64,000 nt of DNA from Coriaria nepalensis (lineage: Eukaryota; Streptophyta; Magnoliopsida; Cucurbitales; Coriariaceae), in assembly GCA_027186245.1 (NCBI GenBank), contig CP114497.1:4347501-4411500 (forward strand), given 5' to 3'. Of this stretch, positions 25,758 through 37,966 are shown piece after piece; position 1 is the stretch's first letter, and each line of letters begins with the position of its first letter. Below the pieces are notes generated by a model. That model did not search any database and had not been told where the DNA came from. It saw nothing but the letters and a program-made list of their open reading frames with translations. The translations under genes and the position numbers were made by a program.

Positions 25758-28700
25758 ATGGGTGTTCTTGGCGAGTCTTTGTGTTTTTGCAAAGGGGTGG
25801 GAAAATCGGAGAGAATGAAAGCAGCTATATTCTCCGGGAAAGGCCCGGCCATTGCCGGGATCTCAGTTTCCGGAAATGCAACCTCCAGCGGCACCGGTTT
25901 CCTGACCCATAGAAACCTCCTCTTGACCACTCATGGAAACGTTCCCTCCGTTTCTGCGGCTGAGGAATGTGTGATCCGTCTTCAAAACGGTGTCGCTGCG
26001 AGGCTCGTTCCTCACAGGTACTTACACTCTTTACTCTTTTGAGCTTCTTTAAGAAAAATGTGGTTAAGGAGAGATTTGCAGTCTGGGATGGTAGAAGAAC
26101 TTTGGTGAGTGAATTAGTTTGCTTTAGTTGCATTTATAGATTCATTGATCTTAGCTTTATCAGGATCAAAGTTTAAAAGTGAATTTTGAGTACTATCTAT
26201 ATATATATATATATATATATGTTTGAATGAGTGACTGAAACAAACTAGAGATGAGCAAGTGGTCGGTTTTCGGTAAAACCAAACCAAAACCGAAAATACA
26301 ACCGAACCGGGTTTTCACCGAATTTACCCAAAAAACCGACCGTAGCCGAACCAGGAAGAGACCGGTCGGTTTCGGTTTTTTGTCACTTTTTTTTCTTTTC
26401 TATAATTCCACTTAATTGTAATATTTTATCACGATGGATGTAATTGATGAGTATATACATTATTTAATAATTTATTTTAGAGTCACCTTCAATTAATATC
26501 GTATTTGATAAAAATTTAACATTATAACAACTAAAAATATTATTTTATCTTAATAATTAATATCATAATCAAAAGATTCAAAACAACTTGAAATATATCA
26601 TAAATTCATAATTCATCAAGACATCAACTCAGTATTATCCAAATGGGATATCCAATAACACAAGTTACACAAAATAGTACAAGTCTACACTTGATAAATT
26701 CCAAATTTCAAGTCTACACATTTAAACGATGGAGCTCTTTGCATCTGATGATTGTCCTAATTGATCTACAAAATTTCAATCATTCGATCAAATAAATATG
26801 ATTGAAAATAACATATGACAAAATAAAAGAAGTAAATAATAAATATAAAAAAGAATGTACCATCATCTTCCTTGAAGTCTTGTAGAGCATCTACTACACC
26901 AACTAAAGAGAATTGTAAGCATGTAATCTAACTCTGCACACACACAAGCGCCTCAACCGTTTTCGACCTAAGCCTGCTTCAGAAGTCACTGAGTGTACGA
27001 CTACTTGTACTAATTGTGGATTATGAAGCAATTGTTAATACTGGACAGGTCAATATCAACATTCAATCGTAAAAGTAATCAATATCAATATATCATATAT
27101 TAGTTTACTTGACAGGTCGAAGGCCCCATCGACCTTTTGAGTAAACTATTAATTATGATACTCGACTGGTTGAATGCCCCATCGACCTGTCGAGTAAATT
27201 ATAAGTTATGATACTCGACAGGTCGAAAGCTTCATCGACCCGTTGAGTAAACTAGAAGTTATGCTACTCGACGAGTCGAAGGCCCCATCGACCCGTCGAG
27301 TAAACTATAAGTTATGATACTCGACAAGATGATGGGGCATTCGACCTATTGAGTATCATAATTGCTAGCTTATGAAATGAGTCACAGAGATGAAAAAATG
27401 TATTACTACACAAAATGTATAACTGGTAGCTGTTACTACACATTATTAAGGTGGAAGGGAAGGGGAAAAAAAAGGTTGAGGTTGAGCAATCAACCTATGG
27501 TGGCTCACAGAGTGACAAGGCAACAGTGGCTCATAGCTCGGGAGGTGGAAGCAGAAGAGAATACGTGCTGCGGTGTTAGGGTTTGGATTTCTATTGCCGT
27601 CAGCGATAAAGATTGTCGGAGGTGGTGGGTTGCAATCGTAAGTGGTGGGCACTGGGCGGTGGTGGCTCGTAGAATCCCAGCTCATGATGTCCAATTGAGA
27701 GAGAATTCTGGGACTGCAAATTTTCTAAAGAAGACAACAGTGTTAGGATGGGAATTTAGGATTTCTGTTATAAAAATTATAAAATAAATAAACAATATGT
27801 TTTCGGTCAATTCACCAAAACCAACTAGAAAATCGAAAACTGATTTGTCCGAACATGTTTCGGTCGGTATGTTTTTTTTTTTTTTTGCTCACCCCTCAAG
27901 CAAACTGAAATTGTTGTGGGTCCAAACTAACGTTTTAAACAGTGAGCTGAATAGAGCCTTACTCCGTAGATGCATTGTTCCTTTAATTGAAAAATATGCA
28001 TATATGGGCATTTGTTAATATTCTTGTGTATAGGGAGTTATTGCTATCAGAAGTCCAGAGTTTCATAGTAACCCCTGAATATACCATGGCTGTGGTGGCT
28101 TAATACTGTATAGAGGGATATTCAGTGTATAGGAATCAAGGGTTTTAGGAGCTAGAAATGCACATTGTAGGGTCTAAATTGATAGAAAAGTCAGTAATTT
28201 GGCTGACTAGTATCTTTCTTGAGAAATGCATTCTTAATTTCATCAAAAGATATTAAATGTATGCCTATATTTTAAGAGTGATAAAGCCAAAACTATAGTG
28301 ATGCTAGAAGGAGAATATGCACATTAAATTTATTTAGGTATGGAAATGATGAAGCAAAATTGAAAAACTCTTTTAAGTTAGGAATTAGGATGGAGATCAG
28401 AAACATAAGGGGTGGAAAGAAATATAAAGAAGTATAGACAAATGGGAAACTTTTTTTTAACGAATTAAGACCCTTCTCATGATTTAATGAATAGAAAGTA
28501 GTCGGAAAAGTCAATGCAAGAGGTTGACTTCCAAAAGTATACTTCAGCCCAATTATTAAATAAAATAACGATGCTATACCACTTATACCCCGTGAGGAGT
28601 CAAACGTGAAGTTCCCTAACTATCCAAAGGCCTTAGATGAATTTGGCATGAAACGTTTCTAAAGCAAAATATATTTATTATTTATCAGCTCTAAGGGTTT

Positions 28701-30610
28701 ATGTAAATTACATCTGACCTCAAATAAGCTTTGGTCTTTGTACACTTTAGTGCTTGTGTTGCATGGAGCTACTCACGAGTTGCTCAAGCTCGGTATGAAT
28801 AAAGATCAGCTTAGGTTTGAGCCTATCATCAATTTCATTTAGCTTATATTGAACAAAACTCAAGTAAACATTATTAATATGCTCAAGTGCAGTGTATGTC
28901 GCTCAATATATTTGGGCTAACAATTACTCGAGCCATTGAACTGCCCTTTATGTTTTATATACCTTACTCAAAGCGGTAATGCCTTGGATTAAAACTATTT
29001 TCAGAAACAATCAAGCTGGAGCTCATACACTTGTTCTAATTGAACTTTGAGAATTGGGCAATCAGCCCCTTATACTATTGAAACTCCTAGGTAATCCCCT
29101 CTCTTAGTGGAGCTGCCATCCAACAATTTTAAGGATATTGATAAGAAAGGAAGTTCCCTATTATCTCCTCTTCTTTGGCCAAAAATAATAATAAAAATAA
29201 TAATCTCCTCTTCTTACATTACGGATTATCTTTTACTCTCAAAATGCACTATTCTACATCATGTTTTCATAAGTAGAAACTTACTAAGGACTACTCTAAG
29301 ATGTTTGCTACGTTCATAGGTTTTTCATAACAAGCTCAGTTTTGGACCTCACTATAGTGGGATTAGATTCCATGGAAGGAGACTCCAATTCACAGCAGCC
29401 TCCCTATCTAAAGACCTCTTCCAAACCGAATCTTGATCTGGGAAGTGTAGTTTACATTCTAGGCCACACTGAAAAAAAGGAGTTAACTGTTAATGAAGGA
29501 AGAGTTGTTATAACAACTGATAACCTAATAAAACTATCCACAAATGGAGTAACTTGGTCTCCTGGCTCAGCTGGGTTTGATCCTCAAGGCATCCTTGCTT
29601 TCATTGTATGTGATCCCATGAAACTAGCTGCTTCTCCTAATACAAAATCCTCATCAACCTCTTCCTCCTCTTCTTCATGGAAAAAGGATATTCCCATGCA
29701 ATTTGGAATTCCTATACCCATTATCTATGATTGGTTAAACCAGCATTGGGAAGGAAGCCTTGATGAGCTTAACAAACCAAAGCTACCCATAATCCGGTTA
29801 ATGTCTGTGGGGCCTAGGAGCGAGCATTCTTGTACTTCATTCACACTAAGGCAAGTTTTCAAGCCAGCTGAAGAAACAAATGATGATTTAAGAACCCCTT
29901 CTTCATCAAATGGAGTAAAAAAGATTATTGAAGAAGAAATTAGGAGAAATGATCTTAATCAGTCGCATGCGAACCATGTACAGGGTATTCCTACTCCAGA
30001 AATCTATGAATCGCCAAAGTTAACTTCTGTTCCTCTTAGGAAAAGAGAAACAGCTCAGATTCAGCTTCTGGATATTAATTTCCCCACAAGAGTTTCAACA
30101 ACTACGGTTTTGCCACATCAACACAGCCCAGTGAGAGCGGAAGCCCATCATGTTGCAGAAGCAGAGGTGGCCTCCACAAGTTCGATTAATGGTGCTCAAA
30201 GTGAGGTCCAGTCCAATTCTTCTCCAGTACAAGCTATGGAGATGCATCAGAATGGTTATAGTAGTGAGGGAAAGACGATGTACTCTGCCGAAACAGCAGA
30301 GAGTAGAAACTATACGAGCCCTAAAGTGGAGGGGACGTTTCAACAAGTGGGGAGGAGTCACAGTTGTGGGAGTTACAGTAGGTGGGGCCCCGTCCATAGA
30401 AACCCAATGGCTCGACGGGAGATGCTAGAGAAGCAGAGGAGCTTTATACATGGAAGGAAAGTGAATTATTCGCAAGGGGGTGGTGGTTCACAAAGGAGCA
30501 ATGACTATTTTAGCCCTACTGTCTCCTCCATCATGAAGCGTAACGGCTCAGAACAGCCCCTTAGGCCCAGGCAAAGTGCTGTGCATTCTTCACCAAGGTG
30601 GATGCCCTGA
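25758..30610 (+). CDS. Trypsin-like serine protease-fold protein, two exons split by a 3.3-kb intron
   Basis: Exons 25758-26017 and 29320-30610 join in frame (AG|G, Arg87) to give 516 residues. Exon 1 supplies the His loop GFLTHRNLLLTTHGN (His59). Exon 2 begins with SSVLDLTIVGLD (Asp96) and later has WSPGSAGFD (Ser170), so a His-Asp-Ser triad in the order of the trypsin/chymotrypsin fold is present, with PGSAG in place of the usual GDSGG. The C-terminal half is Ser-rich and low in structure, with RSHSCGSYSRWGP and SSPRWMP. Plants have several such trypsin-family proteins of unknown function; substrate and site of action are unknown. The neighbouring genes give no hint. The TTG at 29342 is internal, not a start. 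Confidence 0.82.
26196..26220. repeat. (TA)n microsatellite next to the hAT insertion
   Basis: A run of alternating TA just 17 bp before the hAT target-site duplication. Confidence 0.85.
26246..27897. mobile_element. Non-autonomous hAT-type element inside the protease-gene intron
   Basis: The left end reads TAGAGATGAGCAAG and the inverted right end GAGGGGTGAGCAAA; both are followed inward by GGTCGGTTTTCGG / CCGACCG-type subterminal repeats, which are abundant at 26262-26385 and return at 27800-27870. The element is flanked by an 8-bp duplication with one mismatch: AAACAAAC (26238-26245) and AAGCAAAC (27898-27905). Short TIRs with an 8-bp duplication are diagnostic of hAT transposons. No transposase domain is visible in the 1652 bp; the open frame at 27362-27787 has no known motif. 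The interior carries a 53-bp tandem hairpin array (separate entry). Confidence 0.78.
27108..27356. repeat. Five tandem 53-bp units, each a CTCGAC...GTCGAG hairpin
   Basis: Units begin at 27108, 27161, 27214, 27267 and 27320, exactly 53 bp apart. Each contains a stem of the form CTCGACNGGTCGA / TCGACCNGTCGAG around an 8-nt loop such as AGGCCCCA. Unit 4 (27267-27300) keeps a near-perfect stem, and units 1 and 5 are more worn. Spacers read TAAACTATAAGTTATGATA. Confidence 0.85.
28450..29319 (+). other. 3' part of the protease-gene intron
   Basis: Intronic DNA with GCTCAAG/CTCGAG words at 28770-28940 that resemble transposon debris. No complete element or gene is seen. The intron ends with GTTCATAG at 29319. 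Confidence 0.5.
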
Positions 30611-31985
30611 AGCAAAAAGAGATATATGGCCAGTATTGGAACTTTAGTTAGAGCGGTACTGATTTGTTGACCATGTGCAGATAGAGAGAGAGAGAGAGGG
30701 AATGACCAATTCTTAAGGTGAAAAAGAAGCAAAATTCGACCAAGTGAGTAGTATCTACTATTTACATATATATATATATATAGAAATATGTACCTTATAC
30801 CAATTATATAATTGAATGAAATATCTGAAGAGGCAAATTACAAGGAAGACTCAGATTTATGGCTAACGTCAATGAGTTTCCATTTTCTTTTGAGCACCTG
30901 TTTTGTCTGTTATAATTTCTCACGCTTAGATTATGTAGAAGCAACTTAAAACATTTTTTGTCTCCCTTGAAGAAGGAAACAAGCTTTTGAAGTTTAACTG
31001 TCCCTTTTTCTTCCCCAACCTTGTTTGATCGACCGGACCAGTGTTATCGGAATCGAACCAGACCTGCCGGTCCAACTGAGGGGTTTTTTGTAAAACTAAA
31101 ACTGTTGAACTGACCAGATGTATTTGAATTGGTTGAATTAATTAATTAATTTATTAAATTTCAATATTTTGTAAAATTCTTACAATTTATGAATCTATTT
31201 TCAATAATTCTTATAGGTCTGACAATTCTTGTAATTTATTAAATAGTCCTTCTAACTATTTTCAAAGATTGACAAATAAAAAAAAAAAAAAAGTTATGAG
31301 TAAAATACATTAAATTGAAATTTGGGTGAAGTCAATTTAGAATTTTAATATTTGTTTATTAACAAACATGACGGACGACTTAAGGGTTATGTGTTTACTT
31401 ACGTGTTGGTGTCCAAAATTAACGGTTATTGGGATATCTAGATTCTTTCAGATTTTGGAGGTTAAAATTTATTTCGAATTATATTGAGATCTTAAGTTTA
31501 AAGTTTTGGTATCAGACCAAATATCGGGTGTCAGGCCCGTTTTTTGACTTTTTATTACTGTTTTGTTTTTTGTTGGACAAATGAGATATTTGTTTTATAA
31601 TTTCAAACGTATTTTACAAAATGAAACTCTGAAAACATATTTTATGTTTTTTAATGAAATGATGCATTCCAATTTGAAGAAAAATATGAAAGGAATTTAG
31701 GGTTAGGTTTTATGATATCATCTTCACTTCTACTTCTACACAACTTTTTGAATCCCCTTATTCTAGTTATGATGAAATGCGATAGAGATTTTCATAATAT
31801 TTTCCATCGCCATAGAGATTTTGACTATAGTCGATTAATGTTTGTTTTTTCTTATTCATAATTATCTTTTGTAAAAAATCACGTCTACATAAATCTTTGA
31901 TAACTTTTTCATAAGTTGACACTTATTAAATCACATGCAATAAAGTACTTACTATATTTTTTAAATGTTTTAAAATCTCACCTTG
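30611..31985. other. Intergenic region downstream of the protease-like gene
   Basis: Begins with the 3'UTR, which includes GA and TA runs (30680-30700, 30764-30781). Around 31030-31085 there are GACCGGACC/ACCTGCCGGTCC words that look like worn transposon ends. The rest is AT-rich; no gene is supported. Confidence 0.5.
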
Positions 31986-31989
31986 AATT

Positions 31990-33520
31990 TTTATATTTTT
32001 TCCAATAAGATGAAGAGCTTGAGAAAAATACATTGGAACCTTATACTTTTATTCACCTTCCTCTTTATGAGCTTTTTTCTTACCACTTGAAAGATGAGAG
32101 TCTTCCAAAATCTTATCACTACTCGAGTAGTGATGGCATTAACATCTTTGACAATGTGTGAACTAGAAGTAGATGTATGTATCATGTGTTGCACTTTTGG
32201 ATTGGATTGAGACTATGAGAGAAATTTTTCATGTTCATGCATAGTTAAAAAACTAGTTAGTTTGGAAATTTCACTTTTTATTTTTTTGTTCTCCTCCACT
32301 ACCTTTGAGAGCACAGTCTTAAATTTTTTATTTGTATTATTTTGTGCCTCCATAAATGCTTATAATGTGTTATCTAAGGACCCCTTAACTAGCGATGCAC
32401 TATATTAAGGAGCCGCATAAGATCTAGGTGATTATGTTTCGGGCTTCCATGAACTACTGGACTAATTAGGTGAGTTGAAATCTGACTTCCAACTAAAACT
32501 TGGATGATTTTTCAAGCCAAGATTACATGTAGCTTTCATAATAAGGGGAGTATGGTTTTCTATATGTCCCAAAAGCATTACATTGCTCCTCGATATCCCT
32601 CATATCTCACTCAAAGTAGAACATTCTTTAGCTGAGTGATTTATCCCTCTACACACGAAACAAAAATCATATGATTCAACTCAGGCAACTGTTTGGGTGC
32701 TTCTGTTGTCTTTAGATTTGAGAGCCCCCAATTCCCTTGCTAAGACTGCTACTTAGGCCTTAAGATTATCCTCTTTCCTGATATGATAAACTCTGGTTGT
32801 TTTGCTCGTGCTATCAATAGTGCTTGGGGCTGTCCATGTATGTGTTTTTTCAGCAAACTCATTTAGATAATTCATAATTTTTTCCGGATCCTTGTAAAGA
32901 AAATCCTTGTTGCACATCATTTTAATAAATTTCCGCTTTCTAATTGTGAATCCCTCGTAAAAATAACTTGCCAAGCGCCAACTTTCATACCCATAGTGAG
33001 AACATAAGTTTAATAGCTCTTTGAATCTTTTCCATACTTGATATAATGTTTTACATCATTCTTAGAGAATATTAAAATTAGCCTCTTTATATTGTTGTTC
33101 TTATGATGTGAGAAGTACTTCTTGAAAAATACTTGTGTCATCTCCTCCCCATTGCCAATTGATCTTGGCCTTAAAGAATACATATTTTTGCCTTGTCATC
33201 TCCCCCATCAATAGATATGGGAAAAACCTCAGCCTTACGGAATTTGCAATTTCAAGTTGTCTATAAAAAGTAGCTACTACATCTTCAAATTCCCTAATAT
33301 ATATATATGGAAGGTAAGTAATAAATGAATCATTCCCGATTTGAATTCTTGATGTTGAGTGTTGGCGGGAAACATTATATATGATAGTGCCGGAAACATT
33401 ATATATGATAGTGTACTTGCTCGATTAGGATGTAAATAATCCCTAAAAAATTTTACAATATCCTCCTCTACTCTAGCATTCTATTCTAATACTTCACAAA
33501 TGAGTCAGACAACGAAGTGA
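31990..33520 (-). pseudogene. Decayed retrotransposon gag (Ty3/gypsy-type)
   Basis: Read on the minus strand from about 33520 down, the segments follow the order of a plant gag polyprotein. The gag core has SWRLASYFYEGFT, IKMMCNKDFLYKDPEK and AEKTHTWTAPS (32753-32990), then a zinc-knuckle-like CFVCRGINHSAKEC (about 32650). Next come LGHIENH, WKSDFNSPN and SLVKGSLDNTL, and finally KDVNAITTR (about 32130), which in intact elements lies just before the aspartic protease. Several stops and frame changes interrupt it. No protease, reverse transcriptase or integrase is present downstream to 31.9 kb, and LTRs were not found. It is a gag-only relic. Confidence 0.75.
33380..33425. repeat. Short tandem duplication within the gag relic
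   Basis: GGAAACATTATATATGATAG occurs twice, 25 bp apart, a local duplication within the relic. Confidence 0.8.
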
Positions 33521-33539
33521 TAGATAACAAATCTTTATT

Positions 33540-35602
33540 CCTAGGCATTCACCATAACAAATCTTTTTTTTTTTTTTTTTAAACTAAAGGAAATATAATT
33601 AAATACTAAAAGAAATAGAAAAACAAACCTAACAACTAAAACTAAGCAAGAAGCTAACGTAAATTTTATAATTATTTTTTATTATTATTTTATTTTTAAA
33701 TATAAATTTGCAATAAAAGAGAAAGGAACAAAGTTACCTCCTCACGATGAAATTGCTATATGTTCTTATGTTTATGATGCATCCCACGCAACACATCCTA
33801 GGCAACAACATCAAATTTTGATGACGTTATAAATATACTTACGATAATTGTAATATAGATTGACATGTTGATCTTATGAAGAATTATCGTACGAAATAGT
33901 AAATTAAAACTATCGATAATTATTAATAGAACGAAAATAAAATTTAAATTGAAAATATAATAATAAATATGATAAATAATAATAAAAGTGACAAGATATT
34001 AGGAATTCTTTTCATTTCCTATTTCTTATTTTAATTTATAATTATAACTTAATTATATATTTCATATTCTAAATAAATAACAAAAAAATATTTAATAAAA
34101 GACTATAAAAATTTAAATATATTTAATAAAATAAAACTCTTTATTTTTAAAAATTGTATTTTGAAGTATCTTACGAGATATATAAAATCTATAATATATT
34201 TAATAATAATATAAAAGATTAACATGTAAAATAAAATAAATAGTAATAATTATAATTTAAATTATTTACTTAAATAAATCGAATTTATATGAAAAAAGAA
34301 ATATAATCTCAAAATTAAAATAAGTAACTAATAACAAAAAGTTTAACTTTGAACAAATTGAAAATTATAAAAACAAAAAACGAATCAAAATTTTAAGACA
34401 TAAACTAAAACTTAAAAAATTATTACCAACCTTACTTAAATATATGTATATAAGTATATAAAAGACCCTCCTTTATATGTATATAAAAGATCGTAAAAAC
34501 GTTCTTAACATTTTTTTGTTATATACTGAGACCGATTATTCGCTTTCGCTGCATAATTGTAAATCACCGATTTCCAACAAATATAAATAATATATGAAAC
34601 AAATTTGGTGGTTTCGAAATCTATAAATAATTAAAAATGAAGCTGAAAACTTGAAGGAATTTACCTAATGGAAAAATGAAAGAGATGATCGACTTAGATC
34701 AGTCGATAACAGATGAGAAGATGATGAATGGGTTGTGAGTGATCCCTCGATCATGTGGTGATTGGTAATTTCTCTTCGTTTCTCGTTTTTCTTTCTTTTT
34801 TTTCAATGTAAGACTGTAATTAATGATATAAATTTTTTCGGTAGGAAAGATAATGAGATAAATTAATAATTTCATAATTTTATTTATTTTCTTAATATAT
34901 AAATATAAAAGAAGTGTAGTCCGCCAAGCTTTTCAGATTTGGGGATTTTACTAAAAATTCATTGACCACAATGATAGTTTGCCAAGCATCCCTATAATTA
35001 TATTAAACTTCTATACATTAAATTGTACTCATATAAGTAGATGCATTATTATGTGATATTGGACTATATGGGCTCAAGGGTCCATGACCACTTTAAAATT
35101 TCTCCATATTAAATACTTAAATTGTATTATATATGTAATTATTTTTAACTACCCTTATTTGATTGGATGGTGCCGATTTTTTCCAAATATATTTTGCAAC
35201 CAAATTCTTCTAGTCAAATTTAGATTAAATTTGTGACCAATCCAATATATTTTGAATTCATAAATTTTAGATAATCGATTCGATTTTCGGCTAAATGAAT
35301 CGGATGACTGTTTTTCTACATACCCTTCAACATATATTAATGAGTTTACGTCCTCAAATGAAGGGGAGAGTGAAAAAAAGTACGCGGCCAACATTAAACC
35401 AAGAATGAAATGGAAAAAAAAAATAAAATAAAAATTGAAAGAGACTAGGGAAAGTTAAAAACACTTAAACTTGTGTATGTTAATTATATATAATGATTTG
35501 TCCAGTATATATACCTTTGGACCACATATAATTATATTAATCTTCTCTATGTTAAATTGTATTCATATATGTATGTATGTAAAACACGTAAATTGTATTA
35601 TT

Positions 35603-35639
<37 letters not shown>

Positions 35640-35900
35640 TTTATTTTATTTTATAAAAATTACATTTACTTGATCGGTTGGTTTCTAGTTTTCTCCCATT
35701 ATTTCTTAGCTAATCTTAGTATATCTTAAACTCACCGATTGATGATCGGTTTTATTTTTAACCAATTTTTTTGTACACCCCTAATTAATAATACTTCTCT
35801 ATTTAATGGTTGAAAGTGATGGAGCCTGTTAGTTCCCTAAATTTGATACCTCATGGCCGAACGCGCATAGAAGGATTAAAAAAGAACAACTAAATGAAAA
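33540..35900. other. Long AT-rich intergenic region
   Basis: Extremely AT-rich, with a poly-T run at about 33567-33582 and a (TA)n run at 35587-35636. No supported gene; the 79-codon minus frame at 35155-35394 has no family motif. Confidence 0.6.
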
Positions 35901-36005
35901 TTATCCATCTTTAATGGAATGGATATCACAGCTAAGAAGGGGCGGATATATTTGAAGGGGAATGAACTCTTAACTCTCCCAACCCCATTTTTAGGTTCCA
36001 AGAAA

Positions 36006-37484
36006 ATGGTTGCTATACTTCCTCCATTCACATCACCGTTTCCATCCTCTTCTCCATCTCCATCCCCATTTCATATCTCACCCCCTTCACTTGCAACTTT
36101 TCACATCCGTACTATTCCCAGATGTCAGCTAAAACCCATCTTATTCAAAATTGCATTTCGATCCACAAAATGCAATTGTGCTCTAGAATCTACCCATCGT
36201 CAAACCGATACAGGACTTCTCTTTTCACTCTTTCGAGAAACTGGAATTGGAATCGACGAAAAAGAAACCCACGCCCTTTTCGACAAGAACCCTTCTCTTA
36301 TTTCCTCCCCTTTGGATTCAATACGTTCTAGAATCCATTCTTTAAGGTCAGTTGAAATTAATGACCTTGCACCCATGATTCTGAAATGCCCAAGTTTACT
36401 CACAGCAAGTGAAGTGGATCCATTCCTACATTTCATGCTTCACGACCTAGAAGGTAAGGTTGACACTTCACAGCTAAATCGTGTTTTGAACAGGACGGAA
36501 CCGAGATTCTTGTCGGGTTTTGACAAGAAGATAAAAACACTACTTGACCACGGAATTCCAAGTGAAAAGATTGCTCATGTCTTAAACAATGTTAATTTAG
36601 CAAAGGCATTCTGTCTCAAATCAGTTGAGGAAATAGACAATACTCTAATCTTCTTGAACCGATTTGGCGGCTCGAATCTGATCGTAAGACGTCCGATGAT
36701 TCTCAATTATGATTTGGAATCTCAATTGATTCCAAGAATTGACTTTCTCTTAGAACTTAGTGGGGATGACGAAAACGCAACAGGAGCTGTATTGTTTAAA
36801 CTTCCTGCTATAGTGAGTTATAGTGTAAAACATGTATACGCCCATGTAGAGTTCTTAAGGCTTTTTGCTGGTTTGACTGGTGAACAGATATTCAAGATTA
36901 TTCTTGGCTACCCTAATGTGATGAGTGCAAGTAGAGAGAGGAAATTGCGCCCCAGAATCGAGTTTTTAAAGCAATGTGAATTAGGGCCAGAAGAAATTTT
37001 CAAGTTCTTGATCAAAGCTCCACTGTTTCTAGGCCTGTCATTTGAAGGCAACCTTGCTTATAAACTTGTGGTTTTGGTAAAGATAGGGTATGAGTGTAAA
37101 ACCAAGTATTTGGCAGTGGCAATGGGATCTCTGACTAGAACAAGCTGCAAGAACTTGCAAAATGTGGTTGGGTTGTTATTGACTTACGGGTTTTCGTATG
37201 ATGACATTTTTACCATGAGCAGGAAGCAGCCTCAGATTCTTCAGTATAATCATAGTTCATTGGAGAAGAAGATCAAGTACCTGATTGAAGAGATGGGTCG
37301 TGATGTTGGGGAGTTGCTAGCTTTTCCTGCGTTTCTCGGTTACAAACTTGATGATAGGATTAAGGTTAGGTTTGAAGAAAAGAAGAAGACTCTAGGGGAT
37401 GGAATGTCTCTTAACAAGCTCTTGACGGTTTCTCCAAAGCGATTCTCTACAGGTAGAAGGAAAGATAAGAGCCAATGTATCTGA
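36006..37484 (+). CDS. mTERF-family organellar protein
   Basis: Intronless gene of 492 residues from the ATG at 36006. That start is preferred over 35919 because MVAILPPFTSPFPSSSPSP begins a Ser/Pro-rich, organelle-targeting N-terminus. The rest is a series of mTERF repeats of about 30-35 residues, each with a Pro-x-Leu/Ile turn: RRPMILNYDLE, KLPAIVSYSV, LGYPNVMSASRERKLRPRI, KAPLFLGLS, KQPQILQYN and AFPAFLGYKL. These proteins bind nucleic acid in plastids or mitochondria and act in transcription termination, splicing or transcript stability. The intronless form is common among plant mTERFs. The paralogue number is not assigned. It is convergent with the MEB-like gene, with 480 bp between the stops. 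Confidence 0.9.
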   Translation: MVAILPPFTSPFPSSSPSPSPFHISPPSLATFHIRTIPRCQLKPILFKIAFRSTKCNCALESTHRQTDTGLLFSLFRETGIGIDEKETHALFDKNPSLISSPLDSIRSRIHSLRSVEINDLAPMILKCPSLLTASEVDPFLHFMLHDLEGKVDTSQLNRVLNRTEPRFLSGFDKKIKTLLDHGIPSEKIAHVLNNVNLAKAFCLKSVEEIDNTLIFLNRFGGSNLIVRRPMILNYDLESQLIPRIDFLLELSGDDENATGAVLFKLPAIVSYSVKHVYAHVEFLRLFAGLTGEQIFKIILGYPNVMSASRERKLRPRIEFLKQCELGPEEIFKFLIKAPLFLGLSFEGNLAYKLVVLVKIGYECKTKYLAVAMGSLTRTSCKNLQNVVGLLLTYGFSYDDIFTMSRKQPQILQYNHSSLEKKIKYLIEEMGRDVGELLAFPAFLGYKLDDRIKVRFEEKKKTLGDGMSLNKLLTVSPKRFSTGRRKDKSQCI

Positions 37485-37966
37485 CGGATGACGAATTCTT
37501 ACTTGAATCATGCTTAAAACTATCTTCCAACATGTAGTGTTTACTAGGCTTTTCTTTATTCTTACAGCAACATGTGACAGATTTTCATTGATTTAGTGCC
37601 AAATAATTGGTCTTAGGTATGAATGCAGTGATCTATGGTAGGATTCCTCCTCGTGGATATCCCCAATCTATAGTAGGATCTATACGTTAAGGAAGTTGAC
37701 AGAAATTTTGCTTCTTCATTACATGAGGTTGTAGAGAATTTTGCAAAAACCGTTGTCTATGTAAACAAGCACCGACTGTTAACAAAAAGGAACAGCAATG
37801 AATCTAAATCCTTTCTTTTGTCCTGGAAAATGTTTGTTAATATCAAGTTCCTCGTCTATTAAAAAAAAAGAGATGAATCAAAGTGATGCAACTTCAATAG
37901 GAACCCCAGGCAGATTTCATTGAACTGATTTCTAGTGGAGAGAGATGAGCAAGTGCTGAACTTGAC
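37485..37966. other. Shared 3' intergenic region of two convergent genes
   Basis: 482 bp between the stop codons of the mTERF gene (plus) and the MEB-like gene (minus); it holds both 3'UTRs and an A-run at 37861-37870. No other feature seen. Confidence 0.6.

Noticed and set aside
27362..27787. 141-codon open frame within the hAT element
   Set aside because: No transposase or other domain; low conservation expected and it overlaps a comparable antisense frame.
29342..30610. Independent gene starting at 29342
   Set aside because: The first codon is TTG; the frame extends to the acceptor at 29319 and joins the His exon of the trypsin-like protein.
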